Notes: generated from the letters alone by a model not told the origin. Shown: positions 1 to 11,022, counted from the first letter of the stretch. The stretch is 64,000 bases of DNA from an uncultured Pelagibacteraceae bacterium (GCA_902589505.1 CACITE010000001.1:1-64000); one strand, 5' to 3'. Numbers and translations: made by a program.

Positions 1-1
1 T

Positions 2-1282
2 CATAATGGAGATAAGATGACATCAGAAGATGTTGTGTTTAGTTTATTAAGAGCTCAACAACCATCGTCTGACTTTAAAGAATATATAAGTACTATTACA
101 TCAGTAAAAGCTCTAGATGAGTACACTGTTGAAATACAAACAAAGGATCCAAATCCAATCCTTTTAAATCAACTATCAAATATATTCGTTATGTCTAAAA
201 AATGGGCAACTGAAAATTTTGTTATAGTTCCACAAAACTGGGATGCGGGGCAAGAAACTTTTTCAGCAAATAATGCAATGGGAACTGGTCCTTTTAAAAT
301 TACTTTAAGAGAGCCAAACACTAAAACTGTTTTTAAAAAGAATAAAAAATGGTGGGGTGAAGTTCAACACAATCTTGACGAAATACATCTTCTTCCGATT
401 GCTAATGCATCAACAAGAGTTGCGGCATTATTATCAGGTGAATTGGATATAGTAACGGATGCTCCAGTACAAGATTTAGATCGTATTAGAAGTTCTGGCG
501 ATCATAAAGTTTTGAGCATAGAGCAAATGCGTACTATCTTTTTAGGTATGGATCAAGCCGCAGACAAACTTAGATCTGGTAATACAGGCGACAATCCTTT
601 TAAAAAGAAAGAAGTTAGACAAGCGTTTTATCAAGCCATTGATATTGAAGCTATAAAAGAAAAAGTAATGAGAGGATTAAGTTCACCAGCGGGAATCATT
701 ACATTTCCTGGAGTAACAGGCTATACAAAGGAACTTGATGAAAGATTGCCTTATGATGTAGCTGCAGCAAAACAACTTTTAGCAGATGCTGGTTATCCAG
801 ATGGTTTTGATATTGAACTAAGATGTCCAAATGACAGATATGTAAATGATGAAGCAATATGTACAGCTGTTGTGGGAATGTTAGGAAAAATAGGTGTTAA
901 TGTTTCTTTAAATGCTCAAACTAAAAGCAAACATTTCAAAGAACTTAAAGACGACCAGGGTGATTTTTACATGTTAGGTTGGGGAGTTCCTACTTTAGAC
1001 AGTCACTATGTATTTCATTATTTGTACGAAACCGATGCTAGCTGGAATAAAGTTAATTTCAGTAATGCAGATGTCGATGCCGCTATTAGAGTAATGGAAG
1101 GTGAAGTTGATCTAGAAAAGAGAAATGCTGCAATAGCAAAAGCTTGGAAAATTGTAAAAGATGATATTGCATATCTACCTTTACATCACCAAGTAATTTC
1201 TTGGGCATCAAAAAGAAGTGTTGATGTTCCTATAAGACCAAATAACGAACCTTTGTTCCGTTTTTCGAACAAAAGATACTAA
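2..1282 (+). CDS. Peptide/dipeptide ABC transporter substrate-binding protein (SBP_bac_5 family), 5' truncated by window edge
   Basis: Frame is open upstream of the ORF-track ATG to the window start (HNGDKMTSEDVVFSL...), typical SBP_bac_5 motif; followed by DppB/DppC/DppDF genes. Confidence 0.9.
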   Translation, partial: HNGDKMTSEDVVFSLLRAQQPSSDFKEYISTITSVKALDEYTVEIQTKDPNPILLNQLSNIFVMSKKWATENFVIVPQNWDAGQETFSANNAMGTGPFKITLREPNTKTVFKKNKKWWGEVQHNLDEIHLLPIANASTRVAALLSGELDIVTDAPVQDLDRIRSSGDHKVLSIEQMRTIFLGMDQAADKLRSGNTGDNPFKKKEVRQAFYQAIDIEAIKEKVMRGLSSPAGIITFPGVTGYTKELDERLPYDVAAAKQLLADAGYPDGFDIELRCPNDRYVNDEAICTAVVGMLGKIGVNVSLNAQTKSKHFKELKDDQGDFYMLGWGVPTLDSHYVFHYLYETDASWNKVNFSNADVDAAIRVMEGEVDLEKRNAAIAKAWKIVKDDIAYLPLHHQVISWASKRSVDVPIRPNNEPLFRFSNKRY

Positions 1283-1290
1283 ATTAATTT

Positions 1291-1318
1291 ATAAGCCCTC
1301 TTTAAAAGGAGGGCTTAT
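1291..1318 (+). other. Intergenic stem-loop between substrate-binding protein and permease genes
   Basis: ATAAGCCCTC-TTTAAAAG-GAGGGCTTAT, perfect 10-bp stem; no strong T-run follows. Confidence 0.75.
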
Positions 1319-1336
1319 ATTATAAAAGATTTCACA

Positions 1337-2320
1337 TTGATAAAATATTTTTTTAAAAGATTGTTTCAGTCAATCATGGTTATGCTTGTCGTAGCCTTCG
1401 TCTCATTTTCTCTTTTTAATTTTGTTGGAGATCCAATCAATAATATGGTTGGTGAAGAAACTTCTGATGAGGAAAGAGACCAAATAAGAGAAGATTTAGG
1501 GCTTAATGATCCTGTTCATATTCAATTTATAAGATTCACAGGCAATGCCTTAAAAGGCAATTTTGGTATTTCTTATCAATTAAGAAGGCCAGTGTCAGAA
1601 CTAATCACAGAAAGATTACCGGCCACACTTGAGTTAGTAGTTATATCGGCGATAATAGCTTTAGTTAGTGGAACTTTGTTGGGAGTTTACACCGGAATAA
1701 ATCGAAAAGGTTTTTTAAGTGATGTTATACTAGCCATTTCATTATTGGGAGTATCACTCCCCACATTCGTTATAGGTATACTATTTATATATTTGTTTGC
1801 AGTAATCTTAGGAATATTACCCTCGTTTGGCAGAGGAGAAGTCGTTGATCTTGGTTTTTGGTCGACAGGCTTTTTAACATTATCAGGATTAAAAGCCATA
1901 ATTCTTCCTTCAGTAACTCTCAGTCTTTTCCAAATGACTTATATCATAAGACTTGTTCGTGCTGAGATGATGGAAATACTTCAAACTGATTATATTAAGT
2001 TTGCAAGGGCTAGAGGAATAAATGAAAAAAGCATTCATTATAAACATGCATTAAAAAATGGTTTAATTCCCGTTATCACAATTGCAGGAATAAACATTGG
2101 AACATTAATAGCTTTTTCAATAATTACAGAAACAGTTTTTCAATGGCCAGGAATGGGCTTTCTTTTTATACAAGCAGTGAAGTTTGTAGATATTCCCATT
2201 ATGTCTGCTTATTTAGTTTTTATAGCTTTTGTTTTTGTAATGATAAATTTTATTGTTGATATTTTGTATTATTTTATTGATCCAAGAATCAGAGTTAAAT
2301 CGGAGGCAGTCAGTGGCTAG
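1337..2320 (+). CDS. ABC transporter permease, DppB/OppB family
   Basis: 327 aa, multiple TM segments, DppB-type N-terminus and EAA-loop region (RARGINEKSIHYKHALKNGLIPVIT). Confidence 0.9.
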   Translation: MIKYFFKRLFQSIMVMLVVAFVSFSLFNFVGDPINNMVGEETSDEERDQIREDLGLNDPVHIQFIRFTGNALKGNFGISYQLRRPVSELITERLPATLELVVISAIIALVSGTLLGVYTGINRKGFLSDVILAISLLGVSLPTFVIGILFIYLFAVILGILPSFGRGEVVDLGFWSTGFLTLSGLKAIILPSVTLSLFQMTYIIRLVRAEMMEILQTDYIKFARARGINEKSIHYKHALKNGLIPVITIAGINIGTLIAFSIITETVFQWPGMGFLFIQAVKFVDIPIMSAYLVFIAFVFVMINFIVDILYYFIDPRIRVKSEAVSG

Positions 2321-3239
2321 TCAAAGATTAACTTTATTAAGTAGAATTAAAGATAGTGACATTTATTTTAGCTTTATAAAATCTCCAACTGCTATTGTAT
2401 CAAGTGTTATTTTAGTAATTATTTTTTTCTGTTCTTTTTTCGTTGAATTTGTTGCACCTTTTAATCCATTTGATCCATCAAGTTTGTCTTTAATGGAAGC
2501 ATTTACACCTCCTTCATGGTCAGAAAAAGGTATGACTAAATATATTTTAGGGACGGACGGACAAGGTAGAGATATGTTATCAACAATTCTTTATGGATCA
2601 CGAATTTCATTGATCGTTGGCTTTTCTGCAATTTTGTTCAGTTTGCTATTGGGTGTAACTTTAGGTTTAACAGCAGGTTATTTTGGTGGAAAATACGAAA
2701 TGATTGTTATGAGGTTAACCGATGTTCAGTTAACAGTCCCAAGTATTTTAATGGCTTTATTAGTAGATGGTATCGCAAGAGGAATTATTTCAAGAGAGTT
2801 GCACGATGAAATGGCAATTTATGTTTTAATTTTTGCTATAGGTATTTCAGAATGGCCTCAATTTGCAAGAGTTTCACGTGCAGCTACTTTAGTCGAAAAA
2901 AATAAAGATTATGTTTCTGCTTCAACAATTATTGGAGTTTCAAACATACTTATTATGTTTAAACATATTTTACCCAACATAATGAGGCCAGTTTTAGTAA
3001 TTGGAACCATAGGACTTGCGCTTGCAATAATTGCGGAGTCAACATTAAGCTTTCTGGGTGTAGGCGTTCCACCTACAACACCTTCGCTAGGTACTTTAAT
3101 CAGAATTGGAAATGATTTTTTATTTTCTGGAGAATGGTGGATAACTTTTTTTCCAGCAATTTTTTTAGTTCTTTTAGCATTTTCAATTAATTTATTGGGA
3201 GACTGGATGAGAGATACCTTGAATCCAAAATTGAATTAA
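2313..3239 (+). CDS. ABC transporter permease, DppC/OppC family
   Basis: ORF-track frame; GTG start at 2313 preferred, giving a short overlap with the upstream permease; GTDGQGRDMLSTILYGSRISL motif typical of DppC. Confidence 0.88.
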   Translation: MASQRLTLLSRIKDSDIYFSFIKSPTAIVSSVILVIIFFCSFFVEFVAPFNPFDPSSLSLMEAFTPPSWSEKGMTKYILGTDGQGRDMLSTILYGSRISLIVGFSAILFSLLLGVTLGLTAGYFGGKYEMIVMRLTDVQLTVPSILMALLVDGIARGIISRELHDEMAIYVLIFAIGISEWPQFARVSRAATLVEKNKDYVSASTIIGVSNILIMFKHILPNIMRPVLVIGTIGLALAIIAESTLSFLGVGVPPTTPSLGTLIRIGNDFLFSGEWWITFFPAIFLVLLAFSINLLGDWMRDTLNPKLN

Positions 3240-4921
3240 TGAGTTTTTTAAAAATTAAAAATCTAAGTGTTGATTATAAAATGAGAAGAGAAACAATCAA
3301 TGCTGCTAAAAATGTAAACATAGATGTGAACAAAGGAGAAATTCTAGGACTTGTTGGAGAATCTGGATCAGGAAAAAGTACGGTCGGTAATGCAATCATA
3401 AATCTTATTGATGAACCAGGAAGAGTTTCAAAAGGTTCTATAGTTTTAGATGGAATAGACATTCATGCAGATCCACAAAATATTGTAAAATACAGAGGAA
3501 AAAAAATTGGTTTAATTTTTCAAGATCCTCAAACTTCCTTGAACCCAATCTTAACAATTGGTGAACAACTAATTGAAACTATACAAACTCACTTAAATTT
3601 AAATGTTGATGATGCAAAAAATAAAGCAATCAATTTATTAAAAGAAGTTGGTATCAAGGATGCTGAGACTAGATTTGATAATTATCCTCATCAGTTTTCT
3701 GGCGGAATGAGACAAAGAGTAGTTATTTCTCTAGCGCTTTGTTGCGAACCAGAGCTACTAATAGCTGATGAACCAACAACAGCCTTAGACGTTTCAATAC
3801 AATCTCAAATTCTTGACTTAATAAAAAAATTAACAAAAGAAAGAAACTTAGCGGTGATATTAATAACTCACGACATGGGAGTTATTGCTGAGACGGCAGA
3901 TAGAGTAGCAGTAATGAAAAATGGTGATTTAGTCGAAATAGGACCCACAAAAGAATTACTAACAAAACCGAAGGAAATTTACACAAAGAGTCTTGTAAGT
4001 TCAGTACCACCAACAAATAAGAAAATTTCAAGGTTTAAAATTATTGAAAAAGAAAACAAAAAACAGAGTGATACTAATATTAAAATTTTAAATAGATGGG
4101 TTAAAAAAGAAATTAGCGATAAAGATTTGGTTCAAGTTGAAAGTTTAAGCAAAACGTTTGATGATAGTTTTTTTATAGAAAGTTCAAAAAATTCAGTTAT
4201 GGCTGTAAATGATGTTTCGTTTAGCATTAAAGAAGGACAGTCATTTGGTTTAGTAGGTGAAAGTGGAAGTGGAAAATCAACAATAGCTAAGATGATTGTT
4301 AATCTATTTAAACCTAGTTCAGGAGATATTTATTTCAACGATGTTTGTGTAACAAAAATTAAAAGCAATAAAGAAATGTTAAAATTTAGAAAGCAAATAC
4401 AAATGATATTTCAAGATCCTTATTCTTCATTAAATGGAAGATTAAAAGTTAAAGACATAGTTTCTGAACCTATAAAACTCCACAATCCATCAGTTAGCTC
4501 AAAAGATTTAGATGATTACATATATGACTTATTAGAATCTGTCGAACTAACACAACAATCTGCTGAACGTTATCCTCATGAATTTTCGGGTGGTCAAAGA
4601 CAAAGAATTTCTATAGCAAGAGCTTTAGCAACCCAACCAAGGTTGCTTGTCTGCGATGAACCAACCTCTGCTTTAGATGTAAGTATTCAGGCTCAAATAC
4701 TGAATCTATTAAAAGATTTGCAAGAACAGCTTAATTTAACAATTTTATTTATTAGTCATGATCTGCCCGTGGTTAGGCAAATGTGCGATCGTATAGCGGT
4801 ACTTAAAAATGGAAAATTGTGCGAAATTTCAAATACTGAAGATTTATTTATAAAACCTAAACATGACTACACAAAAGAATTACTTAAGTTAATGCCAAAA
4901 ATTGAGTCAATTTATAAATAA
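3239..4921 (+). CDS. Fused dipeptide/oligopeptide ABC transporter ATP-binding protein (DppD-DppF type, two ABC domains)
   Basis: Two Walker A motifs (GESGSGKST) and two signature motifs (FSGGMRQR, FSGGQRQR). Confidence 0.93.
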   Translation: MSFLKIKNLSVDYKMRRETINAAKNVNIDVNKGEILGLVGESGSGKSTVGNAIINLIDEPGRVSKGSIVLDGIDIHADPQNIVKYRGKKIGLIFQDPQTSLNPILTIGEQLIETIQTHLNLNVDDAKNKAINLLKEVGIKDAETRFDNYPHQFSGGMRQRVVISLALCCEPELLIADEPTTALDVSIQSQILDLIKKLTKERNLAVILITHDMGVIAETADRVAVMKNGDLVEIGPTKELLTKPKEIYTKSLVSSVPPTNKKISRFKIIEKENKKQSDTNIKILNRWVKKEISDKDLVQVESLSKTFDDSFFIESSKNSVMAVNDVSFSIKEGQSFGLVGESGSGKSTIAKMIVNLFKPSSGDIYFNDVCVTKIKSNKEMLKFRKQIQMIFQDPYSSLNGRLKVKDIVSEPIKLHNPSVSSKDLDDYIYDLLESVELTQQSAERYPHEFSGGQRQRISIARALATQPRLLVCDEPTSALDVSIQAQILNLLKDLQEQLNLTILFISHDLPVVRQMCDRIAVLKNGKLCEISNTEDLFIKPKHDYTKELLKLMPKIESIYK

Positions 4922-4933
4922 TTTTAAATATTT

Positions 4934-6229
4934 CTAAAATTGATCTGTCTCTGTAGAATCTTTCATTGCCTTGGTGCTGCTGTCGCCAGAAGTAATCGCA
5001 TCCGATACAGCGTCAAAGTATGATGTTCCAACCTCTCTTTGATGTTTAGTAGCAGTATATCCTTCTTTTTCACTATCAAATTCTTTTTGTTGCAATCTTG
5101 AGTAAGCTGCCATGCCATATTGCTTATATTTTTTAGCTAAATCAAAGATAGCATAATTTTGTGCATGAAAGCCTGCTAGGGTTATAAATTGAAATTTATA
5201 TCCAATCTTACCTATTTCTTTTTGAAAAATTTCAATTTCTTTATCTGATAAGTGTTTTTTCCAATTAAATGAGGGAGAGCAGTTGTAAGCAAGTAACTTT
5301 CCCGGAAACTTATCATGGATAGCGGAAGCAAATTTTTTAGCTTCCTCCAGGTTTGGTTTTGCGGTTTCGCACCATATGAGGTCGCTGTAAGGTGCGTAAG
5401 CCAGACCTCTAGAGATTGCTTGATCTAGTCCAGATTTTACATAATAAAAACCTTCTGGTGATCTTTTTCCGGTTATAAAGGGCTTATCATTTTCATCTAT
5501 GTCACTGGTAATTAATTTTGCAGCATTAGCATCAGTTCTTGCTAAAATAATTAAAGGAACATTCATTATGTCAGCTGCCAATCTAGCTGATTTAAGGTTT
5601 CTAATCATTGTTCTGGTGGGAACCAAAACTTTACCACCCATATGACCACATTTTTTTTCTGAAGCAAGTTGATCTTCAAAGTGAACACCAGCAGCACCAG
5701 CTTTTATAAATTTTTTTGTTAATTCGAATACATTTAATGGTCCACCGAACCCAGCTTCTCCGTCAGCTATAATCGGCATTTTGTAATCAATTTTTTTATC
5801 AATTTTACCTTCGGTTACTTCCATATGTTGAATTTGATCAGCCCTGATTAGCGCATTATTCATTGCCTCGACTAGTTTAGGAGCGCTATCATATGGATAT
5901 AAACTTTGATCTGGATACATTTCTCCAGCGCTATTTGCATCAGCTGCTACTTGCCATCCACTTAAGTATATTGCTTTTAAACCAGCTTTAGCGTGTTGAA
6001 CTGCTTGATTACCTGATAATGAACCAAGTGTATTAACAAAAGGTTCAGTATTTAATAAATTCCAAAGTTTTTCTGATTGTGATTTGCTTAAAGTATATTC
6101 AATATTAAAAGTTCCTTTAAGTTTTTCTACATCCTTTTTTGTATAATCTCTCTTAATCCCAGCAAATCTTTTTAGATCAAAAGACACGTTTCCAAATTTT
6201 ATTTTAGAACTATCTGCTGAATCATTCAT
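4934..6229 (-). CDS. aceA: Isocitrate lyase
   Basis: 431 aa with isocitrate lyase-type regions ([39 protein letters not shown]). Confidence 0.93.
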   Translation of the reverse strand: MNDSADSSKIKFGNVSFDLKRFAGIKRDYTKKDVEKLKGTFNIEYTLSKSQSEKLWNLLNTEPFVNTLGSLSGNQAVQHAKAGLKAIYLSGWQVAADANSAGEMYPDQSLYPYDSAPKLVEAMNNALIRADQIQHMEVTEGKIDKKIDYKMPIIADGEAGFGGPLNVFELTKKFIKAGAAGVHFEDQLASEKKCGHMGGKVLVPTRTMIRNLKSARLAADIMNVPLIILARTDANAAKLITSDIDENDKPFITGKRSPEGFYYVKSGLDQAISRGLAYAPYSDLIWCETAKPNLEEAKKFASAIHDKFPGKLLAYNCSPSFNWKKHLSDKEIEIFQKEIGKIGYKFQFITLAGFHAQNYAIFDLAKKYKQYGMAAYSRLQQKEFDSEKEGYTATKHQREVGTSYFDAVSDAITSGDSSTKAMKDSTETDQF

Positions 6230-6354
6230 GAAAATTACTATATTTATAAACTATCATGCATTCAACATTTTTAATGATTAAAGATTTAAAACAACCTTAG
6301 GTTTTGTACAAAATTCTTTTCAATTCAAATAAAATGTGATTAGCTTGAACAACT

Positions 6355-7401
6355 ATGAGCAAAGACTTAATAAACAGACTAAACCAGGGCCCTGTTCTTT
6401 GTGCTGAAGGATATCTTTTTGCAATGGAACGAAGAGGGTATTTGCAAGCTGGCTCTTTTGTGCCTGAAGTAGTTTTAGAACATCCAGAAGTAGTTTCTCA
6501 ATTACACAGAGAATTTATAAGAGCTGGAAGTGATATTGTTCAGGCATTTACTTATTATGGGCATAGAGAAAAATTAAGAATAATTGGAAAAGAAGAACTT
6601 CTTGAACCGCTTCAAAAAAACGCCTTAAAAATTGCAAAAGACGCAAGAAATGAGTTTAAAAATTTAGATTTAATGGTAGCTGGAAATGTTGCTAATACAA
6701 ATGTCTATGATCCTAATGACAAAAAAAGCAATGTCGAATGTCAAAAAATGTTTGAAGAACAAATAGGTTGGGCAAAAGAAGCTGGTGTTGATTTTATAAT
6801 TGCCGAAACAATTACTTGGGTCGAAGAATTAAAAATAGCGCTTAAAGCTATAAAAGATGCTGGATTAATTGCTGTTTGTAATTATGCATTTAGAAGAGAT
6901 GGAAAAACAAGAGAAGGTATTCCACCAGGTGAAGCATGTAAAATTTTAGAGGATAATGGTGCAGATGTTGTTGGATTAAATTGTTTTAGAGGACCAAAAA
7001 TGACTATGAAACTTTTACCTGAAATCAGAAAAAGTGTTTCATGTCATGTAGCTGCTTTACCCGTTCCATATAGAACAACGGAGAAAAATCCAGGTTTTTT
7101 AAATCAAGTTGATGAAGGTTGTGATTGTATACCAGGCGGCAATGCTTTCCCGGTCGCATTGGATAATTTATATTGTAATAGATATGAAATGGCTGAATTT
7201 GCAAAAGAATGTGCAGAGAAAAAAATAAATTTTATTGGAATTTGTTGCGGGGCAGAACCTCATCATGTACGTGAAATGGCAGTGGCTTTAAACAGAAAGC
7301 CTATTGCATACAAGTATTATCCAGACATGTCTAAACATTACGCGCATGGCACGGATAAAACTTTAAAAAAACTTAACACCGACGCAGCAAAAACATTATA
7401 A
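6355..7401 (+). CDS. Homocysteine/betaine S-methyltransferase family protein (BHMT-like)
   Basis: Homocysteine S-methyltransferase domain with C-terminal GICCGAEPHHVREMA zinc-binding region; next to DMGDH-like and betaine transporter genes. Confidence 0.85.
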   Translation: MSKDLINRLNQGPVLCAEGYLFAMERRGYLQAGSFVPEVVLEHPEVVSQLHREFIRAGSDIVQAFTYYGHREKLRIIGKEELLEPLQKNALKIAKDARNEFKNLDLMVAGNVANTNVYDPNDKKSNVECQKMFEEQIGWAKEAGVDFIIAETITWVEELKIALKAIKDAGLIAVCNYAFRRDGKTREGIPPGEACKILEDNGADVVGLNCFRGPKMTMKLLPEIRKSVSCHVAALPVPYRTTEKNPGFLNQVDEGCDCIPGGNAFPVALDNLYCNRYEMAEFAKECAEKKINFIGICCGAEPHHVREMAVALNRKPIAYKYYPDMSKHYAHGTDKTLKKLNTDAAKTL

Positions 7402-7410
7402 TTTGTAATA

Positions 7411-9828
7411 ATGGAAAAACACGCCAAGGTAGTCGTAATAGGTGGAGGGGTGGTCGGCTGCTCAATACTATATCATTTGTCTAAGTTTGGATTAAAAGAT
7501 TGTATATTACTAGAGAGAAAAGAATTAACTTCAGGCTCATCTTGGCATGCAGCAGGAAATGTCCATGTAATTTCTTCTGATCCAAATATTTCAAGAATGA
7601 TGGCCTATACAATTGGTCTCTATAAAGAAATTGAAAAAGAATCTGGCCATTCAGTTGGTTTTAAACCGAGTGGTGGTTTTTATTTAGCTTCAAATGAAGT
7701 GTGGGCAGATTACTTGAAAAGAGAAAGATCAAAAGCAAGATATATGGGACTCGATCAAGAATTTATTTCTCTTGAAGAAGTCAAAAAAAAACACCCGCTA
7801 ATTGATCCAAAAAAATATCTTTTAGCTTTATGGGATCCTATTGATGGAGAGGTTGATCCATCTGGAGTAACTTACGCTTTCGCAAAGGCAGCAAAAACTT
7901 ATGGTGGAAAATATTATACCAATACAGTTGTTATGGATACCAAACAAAAAAATGATGGAACATGGGATGTTATTACAGATAAAGGAAATATAAATTCGGA
8001 AATAGTTATTAATGCTGGCGGGTTGTGGGCAAGAGAAGTGGGTAAGTTAGCTGGAATTAATTTACCTGTACAACCAATGGAGCATCATTATTTAATTACT
8101 GAAGCGATACCCGAAATTGAAGCAATGGGTAAAGAAAAAAGATTACCGATAGGAACCGATTTTGAGGGAAATATTTATTTTAGACAAGAAGGAAAAGGAA
8201 TGTTGCTTGGAACTTATGAACAAAAATCTACTCCATGGAAAATAAAAGGAACTCCTATAGATTTCGGTCATGAGCTTTTAGAGCCTAAGCTTGAAAATAT
8301 TCAGGATAGATTGACAATAGGATTTAAGAGAATACCAGCATTAGAAAAAGCAGGAATAAAAAATATTGTTAATGGTCCATTCACTTTTGGTCCGGACGGA
8401 AGTCCGCTTATTGGACCTGTTCCTGGTAAAAAAAATTATTGGGTTGCAGTCGGAGTTATGGCAGGCTTTTGCCAGGGTGGAGGAGTCGGAAAATGTATTG
8501 CTGAATGGATAATTGATGGCGAGCCTTCGATAGATGTTTGGGCAATGGATGTAGCTCGTTTCGGAAATTATGCATCACCAGATTATGGAACAATAAAATC
8601 TTCAGAAAACTATGAAAGAAGATTTATTATGACTTTTCCTAACGAAACTTTACCAAAAGGCAGAAAACAGAAGACAACTGCTTTATATGACCGTTTTGTA
8701 GAAAAAGGAGCGGTAATGGCTGATTCATTCGGGCTAGAAACTGCACTTTGGTTTGCAAAAAATTCAAAAGACGCGCATGAAGAACCTACATTTAAACGAT
8801 CTAGAAGCCATAATTATGTAGCAGAAGAAGTAAAAGCAGTGAGAGCTTCGGTTGGAGCTACCGAAATTGCAAATTTTGCAAAACATGAATTCACAGGAAA
8901 AGAAGCAAGAAAATTTCTTGACTATATTTTAGCTGGAAGAATACCTAAACCTGGAAGGATTATTCTTACACCAATGTTAACACCTAAAGGTAAATTATAT
9001 GGGGATTTAACGGTGGCTTGTTTAAATGAAGAAAAATTTATAATTTTTGGATCTGGGGCCGCACAGGAAATGCATCGAAGATGGTTTGAAAAATACTTAC
9101 CAAAAAATGATGTAAATTATAAAAATAGATCAGACGATTTTCATGGTATTGCTATTTCAGGTCCAAATTCAAGAAAATTGTTATCAAAAATTTGTAGAGA
9201 TGATGTTTCTGATAAAATGTTTAAATTTAGAGACACTAGAGAAACTTTTGTTGGCGGAGTCCCTGCAATATTAAATCGCATATCTTTTTCTGGTGAGTTG
9301 GGTTATGAAATTTATGTTGCTCCACAATTTCAATTAAAATTATTTGAGGAAATTGAACGACACGGTAAGGAATTTTCTTTAAAACTTTATGGAGCAAGAG
9401 CTTTAATGTCATTAAGATTAGAAAAAAATTGGGGAGCCTGGACTCTTGATTTTAGACCTGATTTTACAGCAGCTGAATCAGGGTTAGATGCATTTATTAA
9501 TTGGAATAAGGATTTTATTGGAAAAGAAGCTAGTTTAGTTGAAAAAAAGCAAGGAATTAAAAAGAAACTTGTCACCATGACAATTGATACAAAAGATATT
9601 GATGTGACTAATGATGAAGCAATTTTAAAAGATAAAAAATGCGTAGGTTACATCACATCTGGAGGCTATGCTCATTATGTTAAAAAAAGTATGGCTCTTG
9701 GTTACGTTCCTGAAGAATTATCAAAACACGAAACAAATTTAGAAGTCGAAATAAATGGAAAATTATATCAAGCATACGTAACTGACAAACCTTTATACGA
9801 CGCTAATGGAGAAAAAATGAGAATGTGA
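7411..9828 (+). CDS. FAD-dependent dimethylglycine/sarcosine dehydrogenase-like protein with C-terminal GcvT domain
   Basis: N-terminal VVVIGGGVVGCSILYHLSKFG dinucleotide-binding motif, SSWHAAGN, C-terminal GcvT/aminomethyltransferase domain. Confidence 0.9.
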   Translation: MEKHAKVVVIGGGVVGCSILYHLSKFGLKDCILLERKELTSGSSWHAAGNVHVISSDPNISRMMAYTIGLYKEIEKESGHSVGFKPSGGFYLASNEVWADYLKRERSKARYMGLDQEFISLEEVKKKHPLIDPKKYLLALWDPIDGEVDPSGVTYAFAKAAKTYGGKYYTNTVVMDTKQKNDGTWDVITDKGNINSEIVINAGGLWAREVGKLAGINLPVQPMEHHYLITEAIPEIEAMGKEKRLPIGTDFEGNIYFRQEGKGMLLGTYEQKSTPWKIKGTPIDFGHELLEPKLENIQDRLTIGFKRIPALEKAGIKNIVNGPFTFGPDGSPLIGPVPGKKNYWVAVGVMAGFCQGGGVGKCIAEWIIDGEPSIDVWAMDVARFGNYASPDYGTIKSSENYERRFIMTFPNETLPKGRKQKTTALYDRFVEKGAVMADSFGLETALWFAKNSKDAHEEPTFKRSRSHNYVAEEVKAVRASVGATEIANFAKHEFTGKEARKFLDYILAGRIPKPGRIILTPMLTPKGKLYGDLTVACLNEEKFIIFGSGAAQEMHRRWFEKYLPKNDVNYKNRSDDFHGIAISGPNSRKLLSKICRDDVSDKMFKFRDTRETFVGGVPAILNRISFSGELGYEIYVAPQFQLKLFEEIERHGKEFSLKLYGARALMSLRLEKNWGAWTLDFRPDFTAAESGLDAFINWNKDFIGKEASLVEKKQGIKKKLVTMTIDTKDIDVTNDEAILKDKKCVGYITSGGYAHYVKKSMALGYVPEELSKHETNLEVEINGKLYQAYVTDKPLYDANGEKMRM

Positions 9829-9940
9829 TTTTTTTAGTTAAAAATTAACATTATTTTTCAATCATGAGTTGTTTTAACGGTTACATTTATTTCTCATTTA
9901 TGTTTGAATAGCCAAATTAAAAAAATGAGGAGAAAAAAAT

Positions 9941-10963
9941 ATGAAAACTCTTAAGAGAATATTAGTTTCTTCGCTAGTTGCTATAGGTTTTTTTGCATTT
10001 AATGTAAATGCTAACGCATCTTGCGGAAAACTTGTTATCGCTGAACAAAATTGGGCATCAGCTGAACTAATGGCTAACGTTGATAAAATCATACTTGAAA
10101 AAGGTTATGGTTGCGAAGTCGAATTAGTTCCTGGAGCTACTATGCCAACTTTTACATCTATGAATGATAAAGGCACTCCTGACATGAATCCAGAACAATG
10201 GGCAAATGCAGTATACACTCCTTTGTTAAAAGCAGTTGGTGAAGGAAGATTGTTTCAAGCAAATAAAGAGCCGATTACTGGTCTTGGAGAAGGATGGTGG
10301 ATAACGCCTGGAACTGTAAAAGCACACCCAAAAATTAAAGGTATGACTGCTCTTGAAATTTTAGAACATCCTGAATGGTTTCCAGACAAGGAAGATCCGT
10401 CAAAAGGAGCTTTTGTTGGTTGTCCAGCAGGTTGGGGATGCCAATTAGCGAATGCAAATATGTTTGTTGCCTTCGAAATGGAAAAAAAAGGATGGAAGTT
10501 AATTGATCCAGGTTCTGCTGCAGGTTTAGATGGTACAATTTCTAAAGCATCAGACTCAGGAAAACCATGGTTTGGTTATTACTGGAATCCAACTTCGATG
10601 GTTGGAAAATATGGATTAATTCCAGTTGACTTCGGAGTTAAATTTGCAGGCAGAGATAATTGGGACAATTGTATAATGAAACCAGCTGGTGAATGCGCAA
10701 GTCCTAAGAAAACTGCGTGGACAAAATCAGAAGTAAATTCGATCATTACAAAAAGTTTTGTAGAAAAAGCTGGAAAAGACGCTGTGAAGTATGTTGAAAA
10801 ACGTACTTTTCCCGGTGATGTAATGAACGGAATGCTTGTTTACATGGCTGATAATCAAGCAAAAGGTTCAGATGCAGCAATTGAGTTTTTAAAACAGCAT
10901 GAAAAAGTTTGGAAGAAATGGGTTTCTTCAAGCGCTGCTAAAAAAATCAAAGCTGGTCTTTAA
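9941..10963 (+). CDS. proX: Glycine betaine/proline ABC transporter substrate-binding protein (ProX/OpuAC family)
   Basis: Signal peptide, OpuAC-like domain; good SD (GAGGAG); downstream ProW. Confidence 0.88.
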   Translation: MKTLKRILVSSLVAIGFFAFNVNANASCGKLVIAEQNWASAELMANVDKIILEKGYGCEVELVPGATMPTFTSMNDKGTPDMNPEQWANAVYTPLLKAVGEGRLFQANKEPITGLGEGWWITPGTVKAHPKIKGMTALEILEHPEWFPDKEDPSKGAFVGCPAGWGCQLANANMFVAFEMEKKGWKLIDPGSAAGLDGTISKASDSGKPWFGYYWNPTSMVGKYGLIPVDFGVKFAGRDNWDNCIMKPAGECASPKKTAWTKSEVNSIITKSFVEKAGKDAVKYVEKRTFPGDVMNGMLVYMADNQAKGSDAAIEFLKQHEKVWKKWVSSSAAKKIKAGL

Positions 10964-10975
10964 AATATAATTTAT

Positions 10976-11007
10976 TTAACGAGCCTATTTAATTATAGGC
11001 TCGTTAA
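10976..11007 (+). other. Intergenic stem-loop (attenuator/partial terminator) between proX and proW
   Basis: TTAACGAGCCTAT-TTAATT-ATAGGCTCGTTAA, perfect 13-bp stem followed closely by TTTTTT. Confidence 0.85.
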
Positions 11008-11022
11008 TTTTTTAGGAATTAA

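Noticed and set aside
6230-6354. SAM-II/SAM-V riboswitch upstream of the BHMT-like gene
   Set aside because: SAR11 methyltransferase genes can carry such riboswitches, but the leader is AT-rich and conserved aptamer segments were not recognised
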